A stretch of DNA of 64,000 nt from Desulfonatronum thioautotrophicum (GCF_000934745.1 NZ_KN882169.1:341110-405109); one strand, 5' to 3'. Shown: positions 9,276 to 21,816, numbered from the stretch's first letter. Notes: a model not told the origin generated them from the letters alone. Numbers and translations are program-made.

Positions 9276-9857
9276 TTATCTCGATTTCAGCTGAACCGTG
9301 TGCAACCTCCAGGCGTTTCGCAGGGAATCGTGGAGGTTGCGCAGAGTGGGCTGATCTGTCTTGAACAGGGCGTAAAGCCCCGCGGTTGACGCAGAACTGT
9401 TCACGGCCAGACACTCGGATGACGTGAACGTGAATACCGTGGTATTGATAAACCAGAAAGGATAGAGTCGGCAATAATATGGACGGTCCGGAATAGGTAG
9501 AATGCAGCCCATGCTCCCAAGAAACAAACACTCGCCACCCGCGGATACGGGAAGGCGAAAATGAAGCTGATGGAGAGGAAAAGCGTGGCGCAGTTGATTG
9601 CAATACCCGGGAAACAGCTTGTGTAAGGCCTGGACGAACGTTTCGGTGTTGGGCTCTTCGACGACTGGGGGAACTCCGAGAGTCGCGGCGTGGGGTGCCA
9701 ATCGGTCCAACTCCTCGGAACTGATTGGAAAGCAGGAGGCTTCCATGCCCGGGCTGATCCGGCAACAGGTCCGATATTGCTCGGCGCACCGGGCGCAGAC
9801 ATGGGATTGGTCCACGGTTGTTTTTTCGGGCATGACGGTTTCGCTGCGCATCGTCAC
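9276..9857 (-). CDS. YkgJ-family putative Zn/Fe-chelating protein
   Basis: A 193-residue cytoplasmic protein rich in paired cysteines: CARCAEQYRTCCR near residues 21-33, GYCNQLRH, GGECLFLGSMGCIL, and RPYYCRLYPFWF. This cysteine spacing (C-x2-C...CC, later C-x6-C and CRLYP) is that of the YkgJ/FliB-like family, thought to coordinate zinc or an iron-sulfur cluster; no reaction is assigned. It sits between kdsD and mrcA with three-base spacing to mrcA, so it is co-transcribed with envelope genes. The first ATG was taken; an internal ATG at codon 3 is equally possible. Confidence 0.75.
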   Translation of the reverse strand: MTMRSETVMPEKTTVDQSHVCARCAEQYRTCCRISPGMEASCFPISSEELDRLAPHAATLGVPPVVEEPNTETFVQALHKLFPGYCNQLRHAFPLHQLHFRLPVSAGGECLFLGSMGCILPIPDRPYYCRLYPFWFINTTVFTFTSSECLAVNSSASTAGLYALFKTDQPTLRNLHDSLRNAWRLHTVQLKSR

Positions 9858-9899
9858 CTCGCGTCCCGAGTTGATGAGCGAAGAGGGGCAATGAAGAAT

Positions 9900-10973
9900 T
9901 CAACGGGAAAACGTGACGCCTCCCTTGCCCAACAGATCGTGCAGGTGGACCATTCCGCAGAGCAGACCATCTGTCCCCACCACGGGCAGGACAGTGATTG
10001 CTGCAGACTCCATGACGTCCAAAGCGAGAGCGGCTGTTTGGCCCGGAAGGACACTGCGTGGAGAAACGGTCATGGCCGTGTCCACGTCGTTCTCGGTATT
10101 CAGGCGATTGTGGCAAACCAGACGGCGAACATCCCCGTCCGTGAGGATGCCCTTGAGGCGGCCGAGCTCGTCGATGATTGCCACGGTACCCAAGCCGCCG
10201 GTGTTGAGCACGTTCAGGGCATGGGCAAGGGAGACTCCGGAGCGTACCACGGGAAGGTTGTCCCGGTGCATGACGTCCTGGATCAACAAGCGTAATCGCT
10301 GTCCAAGGGTGCCTCCGGGATGACAGCGTCGAAAGGCGCAGGCGTCAAACCGTTTCCAGTGGATCAAACCTACGGCCAAAGCATCGCCCACGGCCAAAGC
10401 CGCGGTGGTGCTGGCCGTGGGGGCCAACCCCAAAGGACAGGCCTCCTTGGGAACGGCAACCTTGATGACGATGTCGCTCAGTCCTGCCAGTGAAGAGCGT
10501 TCATCTCGGGTTACGGCCACGATGCGTACGCCCAGGGAGCGCAAAGCGGGCAGAATTGCGTTCAACTCGTCGGTTTCACCACTGTTGGAAATGGCCAGGG
10601 CCACGTCCTCAGGCCGAATCATGCCCAGATCGCCATGAGCTCCTTCCACGGGGTGCAGAAAGAAAGCCGGGGATCCGGTGCTGCTGAAGGTTGCGGCAAT
10701 CTTTCGACCCACCAGACCGGATTTGCCCAGCCCGATGACCACGACCCGGCCGGAGCAACACGCCAGCGTTTCCAGGGCATCCAAAAAGCCTTGGCCCAGA
10801 TCATCGCGCACAGCAGCCAGACCGGCAATCTCCACATCCATGACTTCCCGGCCCAAGGCCAGCCAGTCGCGAGGCAACGGCTCCGGGAAAGATTGGGGCT
10901 GCGACGAGACTGGAGTGGAAGAGGAAGCCGGTAACGATCCGTGGCGTTGGTTTTGGGTCGCCAATGGACTCAT
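9900..10973 (-). CDS. kdsD: D-arabinose-5-phosphate isomerase (KpsF/GutQ family)
   Basis: The enzyme interconverts ribulose-5-phosphate and arabinose-5-phosphate, the first step of Kdo synthesis for lipopolysaccharide. Domain order is SIS sugar isomerase (VVVIGLGKSGLVGRKIAATF, then HPVEGAHGDLGMI and ALAISNSGETDE) followed by two CBS domains (IQDVMHRDNLPVV... and VDTAMTVSPRSV...). About 357 residues; the N-terminus is some 30 residues longer than usual and low in conservation. ATG 10973 was chosen; a GTG at 10988 is the alternative. It lies downstream of purF in the same direction. Confidence 0.93.
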   Translation of the reverse strand: MSPLATQNQRHGSLPASSSTPVSSQPQSFPEPLPRDWLALGREVMDVEIAGLAAVRDDLGQGFLDALETLACCSGRVVVIGLGKSGLVGRKIAATFSSTGSPAFFLHPVEGAHGDLGMIRPEDVALAISNSGETDELNAILPALRSLGVRIVAVTRDERSSLAGLSDIVIKVAVPKEACPLGLAPTASTTAALAVGDALAVGLIHWKRFDACAFRRCHPGGTLGQRLRLLIQDVMHRDNLPVVRSGVSLAHALNVLNTGGLGTVAIIDELGRLKGILTDGDVRRLVCHNRLNTENDVDTAMTVSPRSVLPGQTAALALDVMESAAITVLPVVGTDGLLCGMVHLHDLLGKGGVTFSR

Positions 10974-11046
10974 CAAATGCACTTGCACTCTTTAATGCTC
11001 TCCCGTGTGGCGTTCCATGGGCATTTCTCGGGTCTTTCTTGGACCA

Positions 11047-12444
11047 TCAACCGCAGCATTTGTCCTCCAGGCACATCTTGGAGCAGGCCGCATTCACCTC
11101 AACTGGGTAGTTTCCGTCAAAACATGCCATACAATAGCCTATATCCTTTCCAGCGGCGGTCAACAGGCCATCGATGCTTAAGTAGTGCAGGCTGTCCAGA
11201 CCGATATACCGGGCAATATCCGGCACCGGATGGTTGGAGGCGATCAGTTCGCCTTTGGAGGAAAAATCAATCCCGAAAAAACAGGGGTGGCGAATGGGTG
11301 GACAGCTGACACGCATATGGATTTCCCGGGCACCAAGCTCGCGGAGTTTCTTGACTCTGGTCCGGATGGTCGTGCCCCGGACAATAGAATCTTCGATGAT
11401 CACCAGCCGCTTGTTCTTGATCAGGGAACGCACCGGGTTGAGTTTGACCCGAACGCCAAAGTCCCGCATGTCCTGGGAGGGTTGAATGAAGGTCCGTCCG
11501 ATATAGTGATTACGAATCATGCCCAGTTCGAAGGGCATGCCTGATGCCTGGGCATAGCCAACTGCCGCATACATTCCGGAATCCGGAAAAGGCATGATGA
11601 AGTCCGCGTCCACCGGGGCTTCCTGGGCCAGGAGTTCTCCCATGGTTTTTCGGCTTGCATAGACCTCTTTGCCGAAAACCAGGGAATCAGGGCGGGCAAA
11701 ATAGACCAGTTCGAAAATACAGGACTTGGTTGGAACAGTCTCGGCGAATCGGCGCGAGGTGAAACAGCGGTCCTCGATAACGACCATTTCTCCGGGTTCG
11801 ATGCACCGCAGATGTTCAGCCTCCAGCAGATCGAAAGCGCAGGTTTCCGAGGCAACCACATAGGCATCTCCCATCCGGCCCAGCGCCAGAGGGCGGAAGC
11901 CCAGGGGATCGCGCAGGGCAATGAGTTTGTTGTTGGCGAGAATGACCAGCGAGTAGGCTCCCTTGATTCGGGAACAGGCCAGGGCGATGGCTTCTTCCAG
12001 GGATTTGCCGTTCAGGTTGCGCGCGATGAGGTGAACAATGACCTCGCTGTCCATGGTGGTCTGAAAAATGGATCCCTGTTCTTCCAACTCCAAACGCAAA
12101 TCCTGGGCGTTGACCAGGTTGCCATTGTGACCAATGGCTATCCGGTAATCACCAAAACGGACCATGAACGGCTGGGCATTGCGCAGCAGGGAGGCCCCGG
12201 TGGTGGAGTATCGGATATGGCCCACGGCAATGGACCCTTTGAGCTCCTTGCCCAGATGGCGTTCGTTGAAGACGTCGGCTACCAGTCCCATGCCCCGCTG
12301 TTCCCGGAGTTTGGTTCCGTCCCAGGTCACGATGCCCGCACTCTCCTGGCCGCGATGCTGCAGGGCGTATAGTCCGAAATAGGCCATCCTTGCCGCTTCC
12401 GGATGTCCGGAGATGCCCACGAGTCCGCAGTATTCTCGTTTCAT
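11047..12444 (-). CDS. purF: Amidophosphoribosyltransferase
   Basis: First committed step of purine synthesis: glutamine amide nitrogen is transferred to PRPP, giving phosphoribosylamine. The class II glutamine amidotransferase domain begins after a five-residue propeptide, MKREY-CGLVGI, with Cys6 as predicted nucleophile, and contains YALQHRGQESAG. The phosphoribosyltransferase loop is VIIEDSIVRGTT. Cysteines in IGYCMACFDGNYPVE and near the C-terminus (CSKMC, CCG) match the Bacillus-type enzyme, which matures its propeptide and carries a 4Fe-4S cluster. 465 residues. The start ATG (12444) overlaps the stop of the CopG-like gene upstream. Confidence 0.95.
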   Translation of the reverse strand: MKREYCGLVGISGHPEAARMAYFGLYALQHRGQESAGIVTWDGTKLREQRGMGLVADVFNERHLGKELKGSIAVGHIRYSTTGASLLRNAQPFMVRFGDYRIAIGHNGNLVNAQDLRLELEEQGSIFQTTMDSEVIVHLIARNLNGKSLEEAIALACSRIKGAYSLVILANNKLIALRDPLGFRPLALGRMGDAYVVASETCAFDLLEAEHLRCIEPGEMVVIEDRCFTSRRFAETVPTKSCIFELVYFARPDSLVFGKEVYASRKTMGELLAQEAPVDADFIMPFPDSGMYAAVGYAQASGMPFELGMIRNHYIGRTFIQPSQDMRDFGVRVKLNPVRSLIKNKRLVIIEDSIVRGTTIRTRVKKLRELGAREIHMRVSCPPIRHPCFFGIDFSSKGELIASNHPVPDIARYIGLDSLHYLSIDGLLTAAGKDIGYCMACFDGNYPVEVNAACSKMCLEDKCCG

Positions 12445-12710
12445 TGAGGGTGTTCCTGAAAGGTGTGGCGGTGCGTTTTTCGTAATTTTTCGGAAATCCA
12501 AATGGTTACCATGGCTTCCGCGGAGACCCCGAGGATTTTAGCTTGATCAGCCATGGACGAGATCATCCAGCTCGGAAAGGAAAAGGAAATGGTTTGTTTT
12601 TCCAAGCCAGGCCTTTTTGCTTGTGAGAAATCAAGATAATCGGAAACATCTTCTCTATTATCGAAACGTCGATCAAACTCTTCGGCTTTCAGTGGAGAGT
12701 CCAGGTCCAT
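12441..12710 (-). CDS. CopG/BrnA-like antitoxin-type DNA-binding protein, without a toxin partner
   Basis: An 89-residue protein: an acidic N-terminus (SPLKAEEFDRRFDNRED), then DYLDFSQAKRPGLEKQTISF, and a ribbon-helix-helix-like end (SFPSWMISSMADQAKILG, SAEAMVTIWISEKL). This is the layout of BrnA/CopG-type antitoxins, which bind operator DNA and neutralise a toxin. No BrnT-like toxin gene is adjacent. It overlaps the carB stop on one side (a GTG at 12719 is an alternative start) and the purF start on the other, so it is co-translated with nucleotide genes. It may be a solitary regulator; that is inference. Confidence 0.6.
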   Translation of the reverse strand: MDLDSPLKAEEFDRRFDNREDVSDYLDFSQAKRPGLEKQTISFSFPSWMISSMADQAKILGVSAEAMVTIWISEKLRKTHRHTFQEHPQ

Positions 12711-12715
12711 GGTGA

Positions 12716-15961
<3,246 letters not shown>

Positions 15962-16615
15962 GTTCAAGGTCTCAAAAAAAGGTTCGATGGGAGATAAGAA
16001 GGGACGCGGAGCGTTGCCGTCTTGCCGAAGGTGATATCGAAGTCCTCACTTTCGAACGAAGAGGAGGAGGACAGATGCGCGAATCGATGGCTATTTACTT
16101 GAGAGTGCCTGTAAACGCAAACAACCCTCCTCTGTTAACAGGACAATTTTGCTCTCACGTAACTATCTGAAATTTATCAGGCTGGTTTGCCCTGTTTGGG
16201 ACGGATCAACCGGCTCGGCCTGTTTGGCTGAACCAGGAATCGTTCATCAAGCTGTTGCCCGGCGCTACGAGCACAAGTTCCTGTTTATATTTCGCAACAG
16301 CTTGATTTTGCGCCGGTGAAGGAGTTTCGAGCCGTTCCAAACAGGTAAAAAAACTGTCTTTGCAAAAAAAGCGAGAACAATAATGCCCTGCCTCTATTGA
16401 TCTTCACCTTCAAACGACCTGCCTGAGAATAAAATCCGTGTGGTGAGACGCATTGGAAATCGACTGGACGGATTGCCCTCGACGGCTGGAATCGCTACGA
16501 GAACGGCGAATGAAACCATGTGGACCTAACAGAAGGGGAGATTGCCCCGTTATTTGTTGCGAGCGCCTGGGGATCGCGACTGACGACAACAGAACCATTC
16601 ATCACGAGGTAGAAC
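15962..16615. other. Divergent intergenic region between carB and the acyl-CoA ligase gene
   Basis: 654 bases without a convincing gene. It holds a perfect 12-bp inverted repeat (listed separately), two copies of a CCTGTTTGG-like string (16190-16231) and A-rich stretches near 16345-16380. It must contain the promoters of both flanking genes, but I cannot point to a clear -35/-10 pair. A 31-codon open frame at 16075 behind a strong purine-rich site is noted under rejected items. Confidence 0.5.
16246..16306. repeat. Perfect 12-bp inverted repeat with 37-base spacer
   Basis: ATCAAGCTGTTG (16246-16257) is exactly complementary to CAACAGCTTGAT (16295-16306). The arms are too far apart and lack a T-run for a classical terminator; they could be a pair of operator half-sites or a long hairpin stem upstream of the acyl-CoA ligase gene. 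Confidence 0.45.
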
Positions 16616-18325
16616 ATGATCGACGTCTCCAGTCCTTGGCGGAAGTTTTATGATCCTGAAATTCCGACACCCTTCGACCCCGAGATCATTGCCATTCATG
16701 AGTTGTTGATCCGATCAGCGCGGAAAACACCGCAGCGCAAGGCCATCGTCTTTCAGAACTGGTCGGCGACCTATGGGGAATTTGACCGATTGACAGGGGT
16801 TATGGCCGCGAATCTTCGAAAAAACGGCTTGGAAGCAGGAAGCCGGGTTGCTGTGCTGCTGCCGAATCTGCCGCAGACCTTGATCACCTACTTTGCCATC
16901 CTCAAGGCCGGGGGCGTGGTGGTGATGATGAATCCATTGTATATGGAAAAAGAACTCTCCGATCAGGTCACGGACAGTTCGGCGGAGTTTCTTGTTACCT
17001 TGGACCTCCTGTGGCCAAAGGTAACCGGACTGCGCGGACATACCCATTTCAAGAAAATCATTGTTACCAGCATTGCCGACGCCCTGGGATTTCCCCTACG
17101 TCAGCTTTACAAGCTCAAGGCCTGGAAGCAGGGCATGGGCAAGGACGTCCCCACGGACGATCCGAACATCCTGTCCTGGCCGGAGATCCTCAAGGGACAT
17201 GACGTTTACAGCCATGTTGTCTCCGATCCGGGCACTGACTTGGCCATGCTCCAATACACCGGCGGAACCACCGGAGTGCCGAAGGGCGTGATGCTTTCCC
17301 ATGCCAATCTGACCGCCAATGTCCAACAAAGTCTGGCCATGCTGCCCAAGCTCAAGGACTCCCGGCACACCCTCTTGGCCGTGCTGCCGTTTTTTCACAT
17401 TTTCGGCCTGACGGTCTGCATGAATTTTGCCGTGGGACTGGGGGCGACCATCATCCCCTTCCCCAGACTGGTGGTGGCCGACTTGCTCAAGGCCATTCAG
17501 AAATACAAGCCCACGATTTTTCCTGCCGTTCCGGCCATCTTTGTGGCCATGATCCAGCACAAGAATCTTGGCCAGTACAGGCTGTCTTCCATTGATTACT
17601 GCATTTCCGGATCAGCGCCGCTCCCCGTGGAAATCATGCAAAAATTTCAGAAATTGACCGGAGCCGAGATCATCGAAGGGTACGGCCTGACTGAAGCATC
17701 ACCGGTGACCCACCTTAATCCTTTGGACGGCAAGCACAAGCCCGGTTCCATCGGCATCCCGGTCCCGGGCACCGAGGCGGCCATCGTCGATATGGAAGGT
17801 GGGGCAGTACCCGTTCCCACGGGCAAGCTGGGTGAACTGGTGGTCCGAGGTCCCCAGGTCATGCAGGGGTACTGGAACCGGGCCGACGAGACCGCCTCCA
17901 CCATCCGCAATGGCTGGCTGTATACCGGCGATATCGCCACCATGGATGAGGACGGATTCTGCTTCATCGTGGACCGCAAGAAGGATCTGATCATCACCGG
18001 CGGTTACAACGTGTACCCCAGAGACGTGGACGAGGTGCTCTACGAACATCCCAAGGTCAAGGAGGCCGTGGCTGTGGGCATTCCCCATCCCACACGGGGT
18101 GAAATCGTGAAGGCGTTCATCGTGCCTAAAGATGGTGAAGTGATCGAACAGTCTGAAATCATCGAGTTCTGCTCCAAGAGGCTGGCCAAGTACAAGGTAC
18201 CCCGGCGGGTGGAATTCCGCGGCGAGTTGCCTAAAACCCTGGTGGGCAAGGTGTTGCGTCGGGCCTTGCGACAGGAAGAGCTGGAAAAAATGGAGCAGCG
18301 GGGCACGAAACGTGTGAAAGACTGA
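16616..18325 (+). CDS. fadD: Long-chain fatty-acid--CoA ligase (AMP-forming)
   Basis: Activates fatty acids with ATP and CoA, at the inner membrane, for lipid synthesis or degradation. The 569-residue protein has the adenylate-forming signature YTGGTTGVPKGVMLSHANL near residues 221-239, EGYGLTEASP near 356, YTGDIATMDEDGF near 437, and the hinge/C-terminal DRKKDLIITGGYNVYPRDV with the conserved catalytic Lys near the end (LVGKVLRR). The ATG at 16616 is preceded by CACGAGGTAGAAC. It stands alone on the plus strand and converges with cimA. Substrate chain length cannot be read from sequence. Confidence 0.9.
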   Translation: MIDVSSPWRKFYDPEIPTPFDPEIIAIHELLIRSARKTPQRKAIVFQNWSATYGEFDRLTGVMAANLRKNGLEAGSRVAVLLPNLPQTLITYFAILKAGGVVVMMNPLYMEKELSDQVTDSSAEFLVTLDLLWPKVTGLRGHTHFKKIIVTSIADALGFPLRQLYKLKAWKQGMGKDVPTDDPNILSWPEILKGHDVYSHVVSDPGTDLAMLQYTGGTTGVPKGVMLSHANLTANVQQSLAMLPKLKDSRHTLLAVLPFFHIFGLTVCMNFAVGLGATIIPFPRLVVADLLKAIQKYKPTIFPAVPAIFVAMIQHKNLGQYRLSSIDYCISGSAPLPVEIMQKFQKLTGAEIIEGYGLTEASPVTHLNPLDGKHKPGSIGIPVPGTEAAIVDMEGGAVPVPTGKLGELVVRGPQVMQGYWNRADETASTIRNGWLYTGDIATMDEDGFCFIVDRKKDLIITGGYNVYPRDVDEVLYEHPKVKEAVAVGIPHPTRGEIVKAFIVPKDGEVIEQSEIIEFCSKRLAKYKVPRRVEFRGELPKTLVGKVLRRALRQEELEKMEQRGTKRVKD

Positions 18326-18381
18326 GGTAATTGCAGGTCCACGGCCCACCGTTTCCCGACGATGTGCCGTAGACCCTGACG

Positions 18382-19983
18382 CTATTTTTCCGCGGTGATT
18401 TGATCCAGCTTGCGCTGGTCGTCCTTGAACAGTTTATAATTCATGGAATCTTCCAGGGCCTGCCAGCTGGCCTCGATGATGTTGTGTGAAACACCAACAG
18501 TGATCCAGCTGGAATGGGAGTCACCGGATTCGATGAGCACCCTGACATGGGAAGCCGTCCCGGAGCGCCCGGAGAGAACCCGGACCTTGAAATCCACGAG
18601 GCGCATTTCCTTGAGGTTGGGGTAGAAACGCTCCAGGGCCTTGCGCAGGGCGTGGTCCAGGGCGTTGACTGGGCCTTGCCCGGCCGCGGCAGTGTGCTCT
18701 ACCACCCCGCCCACCTTGAGCATGACCGTGGCTTCGGCCCAGGGCTGGGCCTGATCCTCGTGGCGGGCGTCGATAACCCGGAAACTGAGTAAGCTGAAAT
18801 ATCGACGCATCCGCCCCAGGGTCTGGTTCAGGAGCAGTTCGAAAGAGGCCTCGGCCGCGGCGTATTCGTAGCCGGTGCTTTCCCGCTGCTTGATTTCGGC
18901 CAACAGCTCTGAGACGAACGGATCGTCCTTTTCCAGGTGAAAACCGAACTGCTTGGCCTTGAACAGGATATTGCTGCGTCCAGCCAGATCCGAGAGGAGA
19001 ATGCGCTGCTTGTTGCCCACCAGTTCAGGTTGAATGTGCTCGTAGGTCATCGGGTTGCGCGTCACGGCGCTGACATGGATGCCGCCTTTGTGCGCGAAGG
19101 CGGAGTTGCCCACAAAGGGCTGGCGGGGGAAGGGCTTGAGGTTGGCCACCTCGGACACGAAGTGGGCCGTGGACGTGATCAGGGGCAGGTGCCCCTCGGG
19201 CAGACAGGTGCAGCCCATTTTCAGTTCCAAATTGGGAATCACGGAACAGAGATTGGCATTGCCGCAGCGTTCTCCGTAACCATTGATGGTTCCCTGAACC
19301 TGGACCGCGCCCTTGCTGACGGCAATCAGTGAACTGGCCACGGCGGTTTCGGAATCATTATGGGTGTGAATGCCCAGCTTGGCTCCGGGAAGGGCTTCCT
19401 GGACCCGGGATGTGATCTCCCCAATCTCCTGGGGCAGGCAGCCGCCGTTGGTGTCGCAGAGCACCAAAACATCCGCACCGGCCTCCCAGGCCTTGCGCAG
19501 GCACTGCAGGGCATACTCCGGCCGGGCCTTGAAACCGTCGAAAAAATGCTCGGCATCGAAGAATAGCTCCCGGACTTCGGGCCGGACATGGGCCAGGGAG
19601 CCGGCGATGATTTCCAGGTTGTGCTCCAGGGTGGTGCGCAACGCCTCCTGGACATGGATGTCCCAGGTCTTGCCAAACAGGGTGACCACCTCGGTCCGCG
19701 CCTGCAGCACTGCCTTCAAATTCGGGTCCTTGTCCGGTGTGCTTTTGGGGTTGTGGGTGCTGCCGAAACAGGCCACACGGGCGATTTTCAGGTCGTAGTT
19801 CTTGATGTCCTTGAAAAAATGCAGATCCGTGGGGTTGGAAACGGGCCAGCCGCCCTCGATGTAGGCAATCCCCAGCTCATCCAGCTTCCGGGCGATGCGG
19901 ATCTTGTCTTCGGTGGAAAGGTGCAGATCTTCGGACTGCGCTCCGTCCCGCAACGTGGTGTCGTAGATGCTGATATTGTTCAT
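18382..19983 (-). CDS. cimA: (R)-citramalate synthase
   Basis: Condenses pyruvate with acetyl-CoA to citramalate, opening the threonine-independent route to isoleucine. The 533-residue protein starts MNNISIYDTTLRDGAQSED, the DRE-TIM active-site motif (D-T-T-L-R-D-G), with HNDSETAVASS and GTINGYGERCGNANL metal/substrate segments, and a C-terminal LeuA-type allosteric domain for feedback control. Length and the LEKDDPFVSELLAEI region fit the CimA subgroup rather than LeuA. Its ATG overlaps the lysC stop as ATGA, so the two are coupled: aspartate-family and isoleucine genes together. Confidence 0.92.
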   Translation of the reverse strand: MNNISIYDTTLRDGAQSEDLHLSTEDKIRIARKLDELGIAYIEGGWPVSNPTDLHFFKDIKNYDLKIARVACFGSTHNPKSTPDKDPNLKAVLQARTEVVTLFGKTWDIHVQEALRTTLEHNLEIIAGSLAHVRPEVRELFFDAEHFFDGFKARPEYALQCLRKAWEAGADVLVLCDTNGGCLPQEIGEITSRVQEALPGAKLGIHTHNDSETAVASSLIAVSKGAVQVQGTINGYGERCGNANLCSVIPNLELKMGCTCLPEGHLPLITSTAHFVSEVANLKPFPRQPFVGNSAFAHKGGIHVSAVTRNPMTYEHIQPELVGNKQRILLSDLAGRSNILFKAKQFGFHLEKDDPFVSELLAEIKQRESTGYEYAAAEASFELLLNQTLGRMRRYFSLLSFRVIDARHEDQAQPWAEATVMLKVGGVVEHTAAAGQGPVNALDHALRKALERFYPNLKEMRLVDFKVRVLSGRSGTASHVRVLIESGDSHSSWITVGVSHNIIEASWQALEDSMNYKLFKDDQRKLDQITAEK

Positions 19984-21224
19984 GTCTGCTCACAGGTGGC
20001 CGCGATTTCCGGTTTATCCAGGCCAAACGCTTCGTGCAGGGTCCGCACGGCCAGTTCGATGTATTTTTCGTCCAGGAGGATGGAAATCTTGATTTCCGAA
20101 GTGCTGATCATCAGGATATTGATGCCCTCGTTTTTCAAGGCCGTGAAGGCCATGGCCGCCACTCCGGAGTGGTTGCGCATTCCGACGCCAATGATGGAAA
20201 CCTTGCTCACGCCGGCGTCGGAAACCACCGCCGGAGCACCGATTTCCGTTTTTAGACGTTCGAGGATGCGGATGGTTCCTTCCAGGTCGCCCCGCGGGAC
20301 GGTGAAGGTCATGTCCGTGCGACCTTCCCGGCTGGGATTCTGGACGATCATGTCCACCACGATGTCCGAGTCGGAAATGGGAGCGAAAATCGTCGCCGCC
20401 ACCCCAGGCTCGTCGTAGACGTCCATCAAGGTGACCCGTGCCTGATCCCTGTCATAGGCGATGCTGGACACTAACGCTTCTTCCATGCCTTCCTCCTCCT
20501 TGGTGACGATGGTTCCCGGCTCGTCGGAAAATGTTGAACGAACATGCACGGGAACTTGGTATTTTTTGGCGAATTGAACGGAGCGAATCTGGAGCACCTT
20601 GGCTCCCATGCTGGCCATCTCCAGCATCTCGTCGTAAGTAATCCGGTTGATTTTACGAGCCTTGGGGCAAATGTTCGGGTCTGTTGTGTACACTCCGTCC
20701 ACGTCCGTGAAAATTTCACAAAGATCGGCTCGGAGCGCGGCAGCCAAGGCAACCGCAGACGTGTCCGAACCACCGCGACCCAGCGTTGTGATTCGTTTGC
20801 GAATGTCGCAACCCTGAAATCCCGCGACAACCAGCACATCGTATTGTTCCAACAGTTCCATGATCAGTTCGGTGTTGATCCCGAGAATCCTGGCTCGTCC
20901 CGCGGAGCAGTCCGTCAGGATTTCAGCCTGGTGGCCGAGTACGGATCTGGCCCGAATGCCGTGCTCCTTGAGCAGCATGGCAAAGAGCGCCACGGAAACC
21001 TGCTCCCCGGTGGAGACCAGGGAATCCATCTCCCATGGGTCGGGATGAGAACTCCACTCCCTGGCCATGGCCAAAAGGCGGTTGGTCTCCCCGGCCATGG
21101 CCGAGAGAACGACGATCAGCTTGGCGCCTTGATCCAGAATTTTTTTATTTTTGACCAGGACCTGGCGCATGCATTCCAGGTTGGCCACGGATGTGCCCCC
21201 GAATTTCTGAACTACGATCCGCAT
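19980..21224 (-). CDS. lysC: Aspartate kinase
   Basis: Phosphorylates aspartate, the first step towards lysine, methionine and threonine. The 414-residue protein has the kinase motif VQKFGGTSVANLECM at the N-terminus, GRGGSDTSAVALAAAL near 152-167, FTDVDGVYTTDPN near 177-189, and two C-terminal ACT domains for feedback inhibition. Start ATG 21224 has AAGGAGGAGATCCGGT in front. It overlaps tsaE upstream and cimA downstream. The dapL gene elsewhere in this window would use its pathway product. Confidence 0.96.
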   Translation of the reverse strand: MRIVVQKFGGTSVANLECMRQVLVKNKKILDQGAKLIVVLSAMAGETNRLLAMAREWSSHPDPWEMDSLVSTGEQVSVALFAMLLKEHGIRARSVLGHQAEILTDCSAGRARILGINTELIMELLEQYDVLVVAGFQGCDIRKRITTLGRGGSDTSAVALAAALRADLCEIFTDVDGVYTTDPNICPKARKINRITYDEMLEMASMGAKVLQIRSVQFAKKYQVPVHVRSTFSDEPGTIVTKEEEGMEEALVSSIAYDRDQARVTLMDVYDEPGVAATIFAPISDSDIVVDMIVQNPSREGRTDMTFTVPRGDLEGTIRILERLKTEIGAPAVVSDAGVSKVSIIGVGMRNHSGVAAMAFTALKNEGINILMISTSEIKISILLDEKYIELAVRTLHEAFGLDKPEIAATCEQT

Positions 21225-21760
21225 ACCGGATCTCCTCCTTGCAAGGCATCGTGAAGAATAGTGGTTTCAGGAAGTGCTTCCCGGACTCGCTCAAGGACGA
21301 GGGCAGATGCATCACCCTCGGCTTTGACAGTTACGGCTCGGCCATCAGGAACCATGGCAAACTGAATGGTGAGATGCGGCGTGGGCAGATCATGCAGTTG
21401 GAGAGCACAAGCCCACTCCACTACCACAAAACGATCGCATTCATTGAGCGCGCTTATCAGGTCGTCGTCCAGAGGTTGGCCTTGCAATCGGTAAAAATCG
21501 AAGTGCAGCATCTCCGGCATGGTTGGGTAGACATTTACATAGTTGAAGCTGGGGCTGGCCACTTCGGCCAGGTCGCCTCCGGGGAGAGCCTGGACCAGGC
21601 CACGAACGAACGTGGTTTTTCCCGCGCCCAATGCACCATCCAGCAACAATGCCGGATACGTATCCAGGGCACGCATCATCTGGACAAGACAGCCGCCCAG
21701 TTTCATGGTGGCGTCTTGGTCCCGAAGTAAAAGATGCAGTAGTGTGGACGATCTGGACAT
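21212..21760 (-). CDS. tsaE: tRNA threonylcarbamoyladenosine biosynthesis ATPase TsaE
   Basis: With TsaB and TsaD, TsaE makes the t6A modification at position 37 of ANN-decoding tRNAs. The 182-residue protein contains the Walker A motif GALGAGKTTFVRGL near residues 42-55, the family segment ASPSFNYVNVYP near 67, and HFDFYRL (Walker-B-like) near 84. The usual length is about 150; extra residues lie at both ends. The gene is placed in the nnr-CBS-tsaE-lysC-cimA run and overlaps lysC by 13 bases. tsaB and tsaD are not here. Confidence 0.88.
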   Translation of the reverse strand: MSRSSTLLHLLLRDQDATMKLGGCLVQMMRALDTYPALLLDGALGAGKTTFVRGLVQALPGGDLAEVASPSFNYVNVYPTMPEMLHFDFYRLQGQPLDDDLISALNECDRFVVVEWACALQLHDLPTPHLTIQFAMVPDGRAVTVKAEGDASALVLERVREALPETTILHDALQGGDPVCGS

Positions 21761-21816
21761 GATTCTGGCTCGCCGTGTCTGGAGCGCAGCGATGTGTGTC
21801 GCCTGGATTTGAAAAT

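Noticed and set aside
16075-16170. 31-codon open frame (MRESMAIYLRVPVNAN...) behind GAGGAGGAGG between carB and fadD
   Set aside because: The ribosome binding site is strong, but the composition is not distinctive, nothing is conserved that I recognise, and no further support exists. Could be a leader peptide; left out as unsupported.
16448-16612. Frame with an internal TGA (IALDGWNRYENGE-stop-NHVDLTEGEIAPLF...) upstream of fadD, considered as a second selenoprotein or a broken antitoxin gene
   Set aside because: No SECIS-like hairpin after the TGA, no recognisable homology, no clear start or ribosome binding site; probably chance coding-like sequence.
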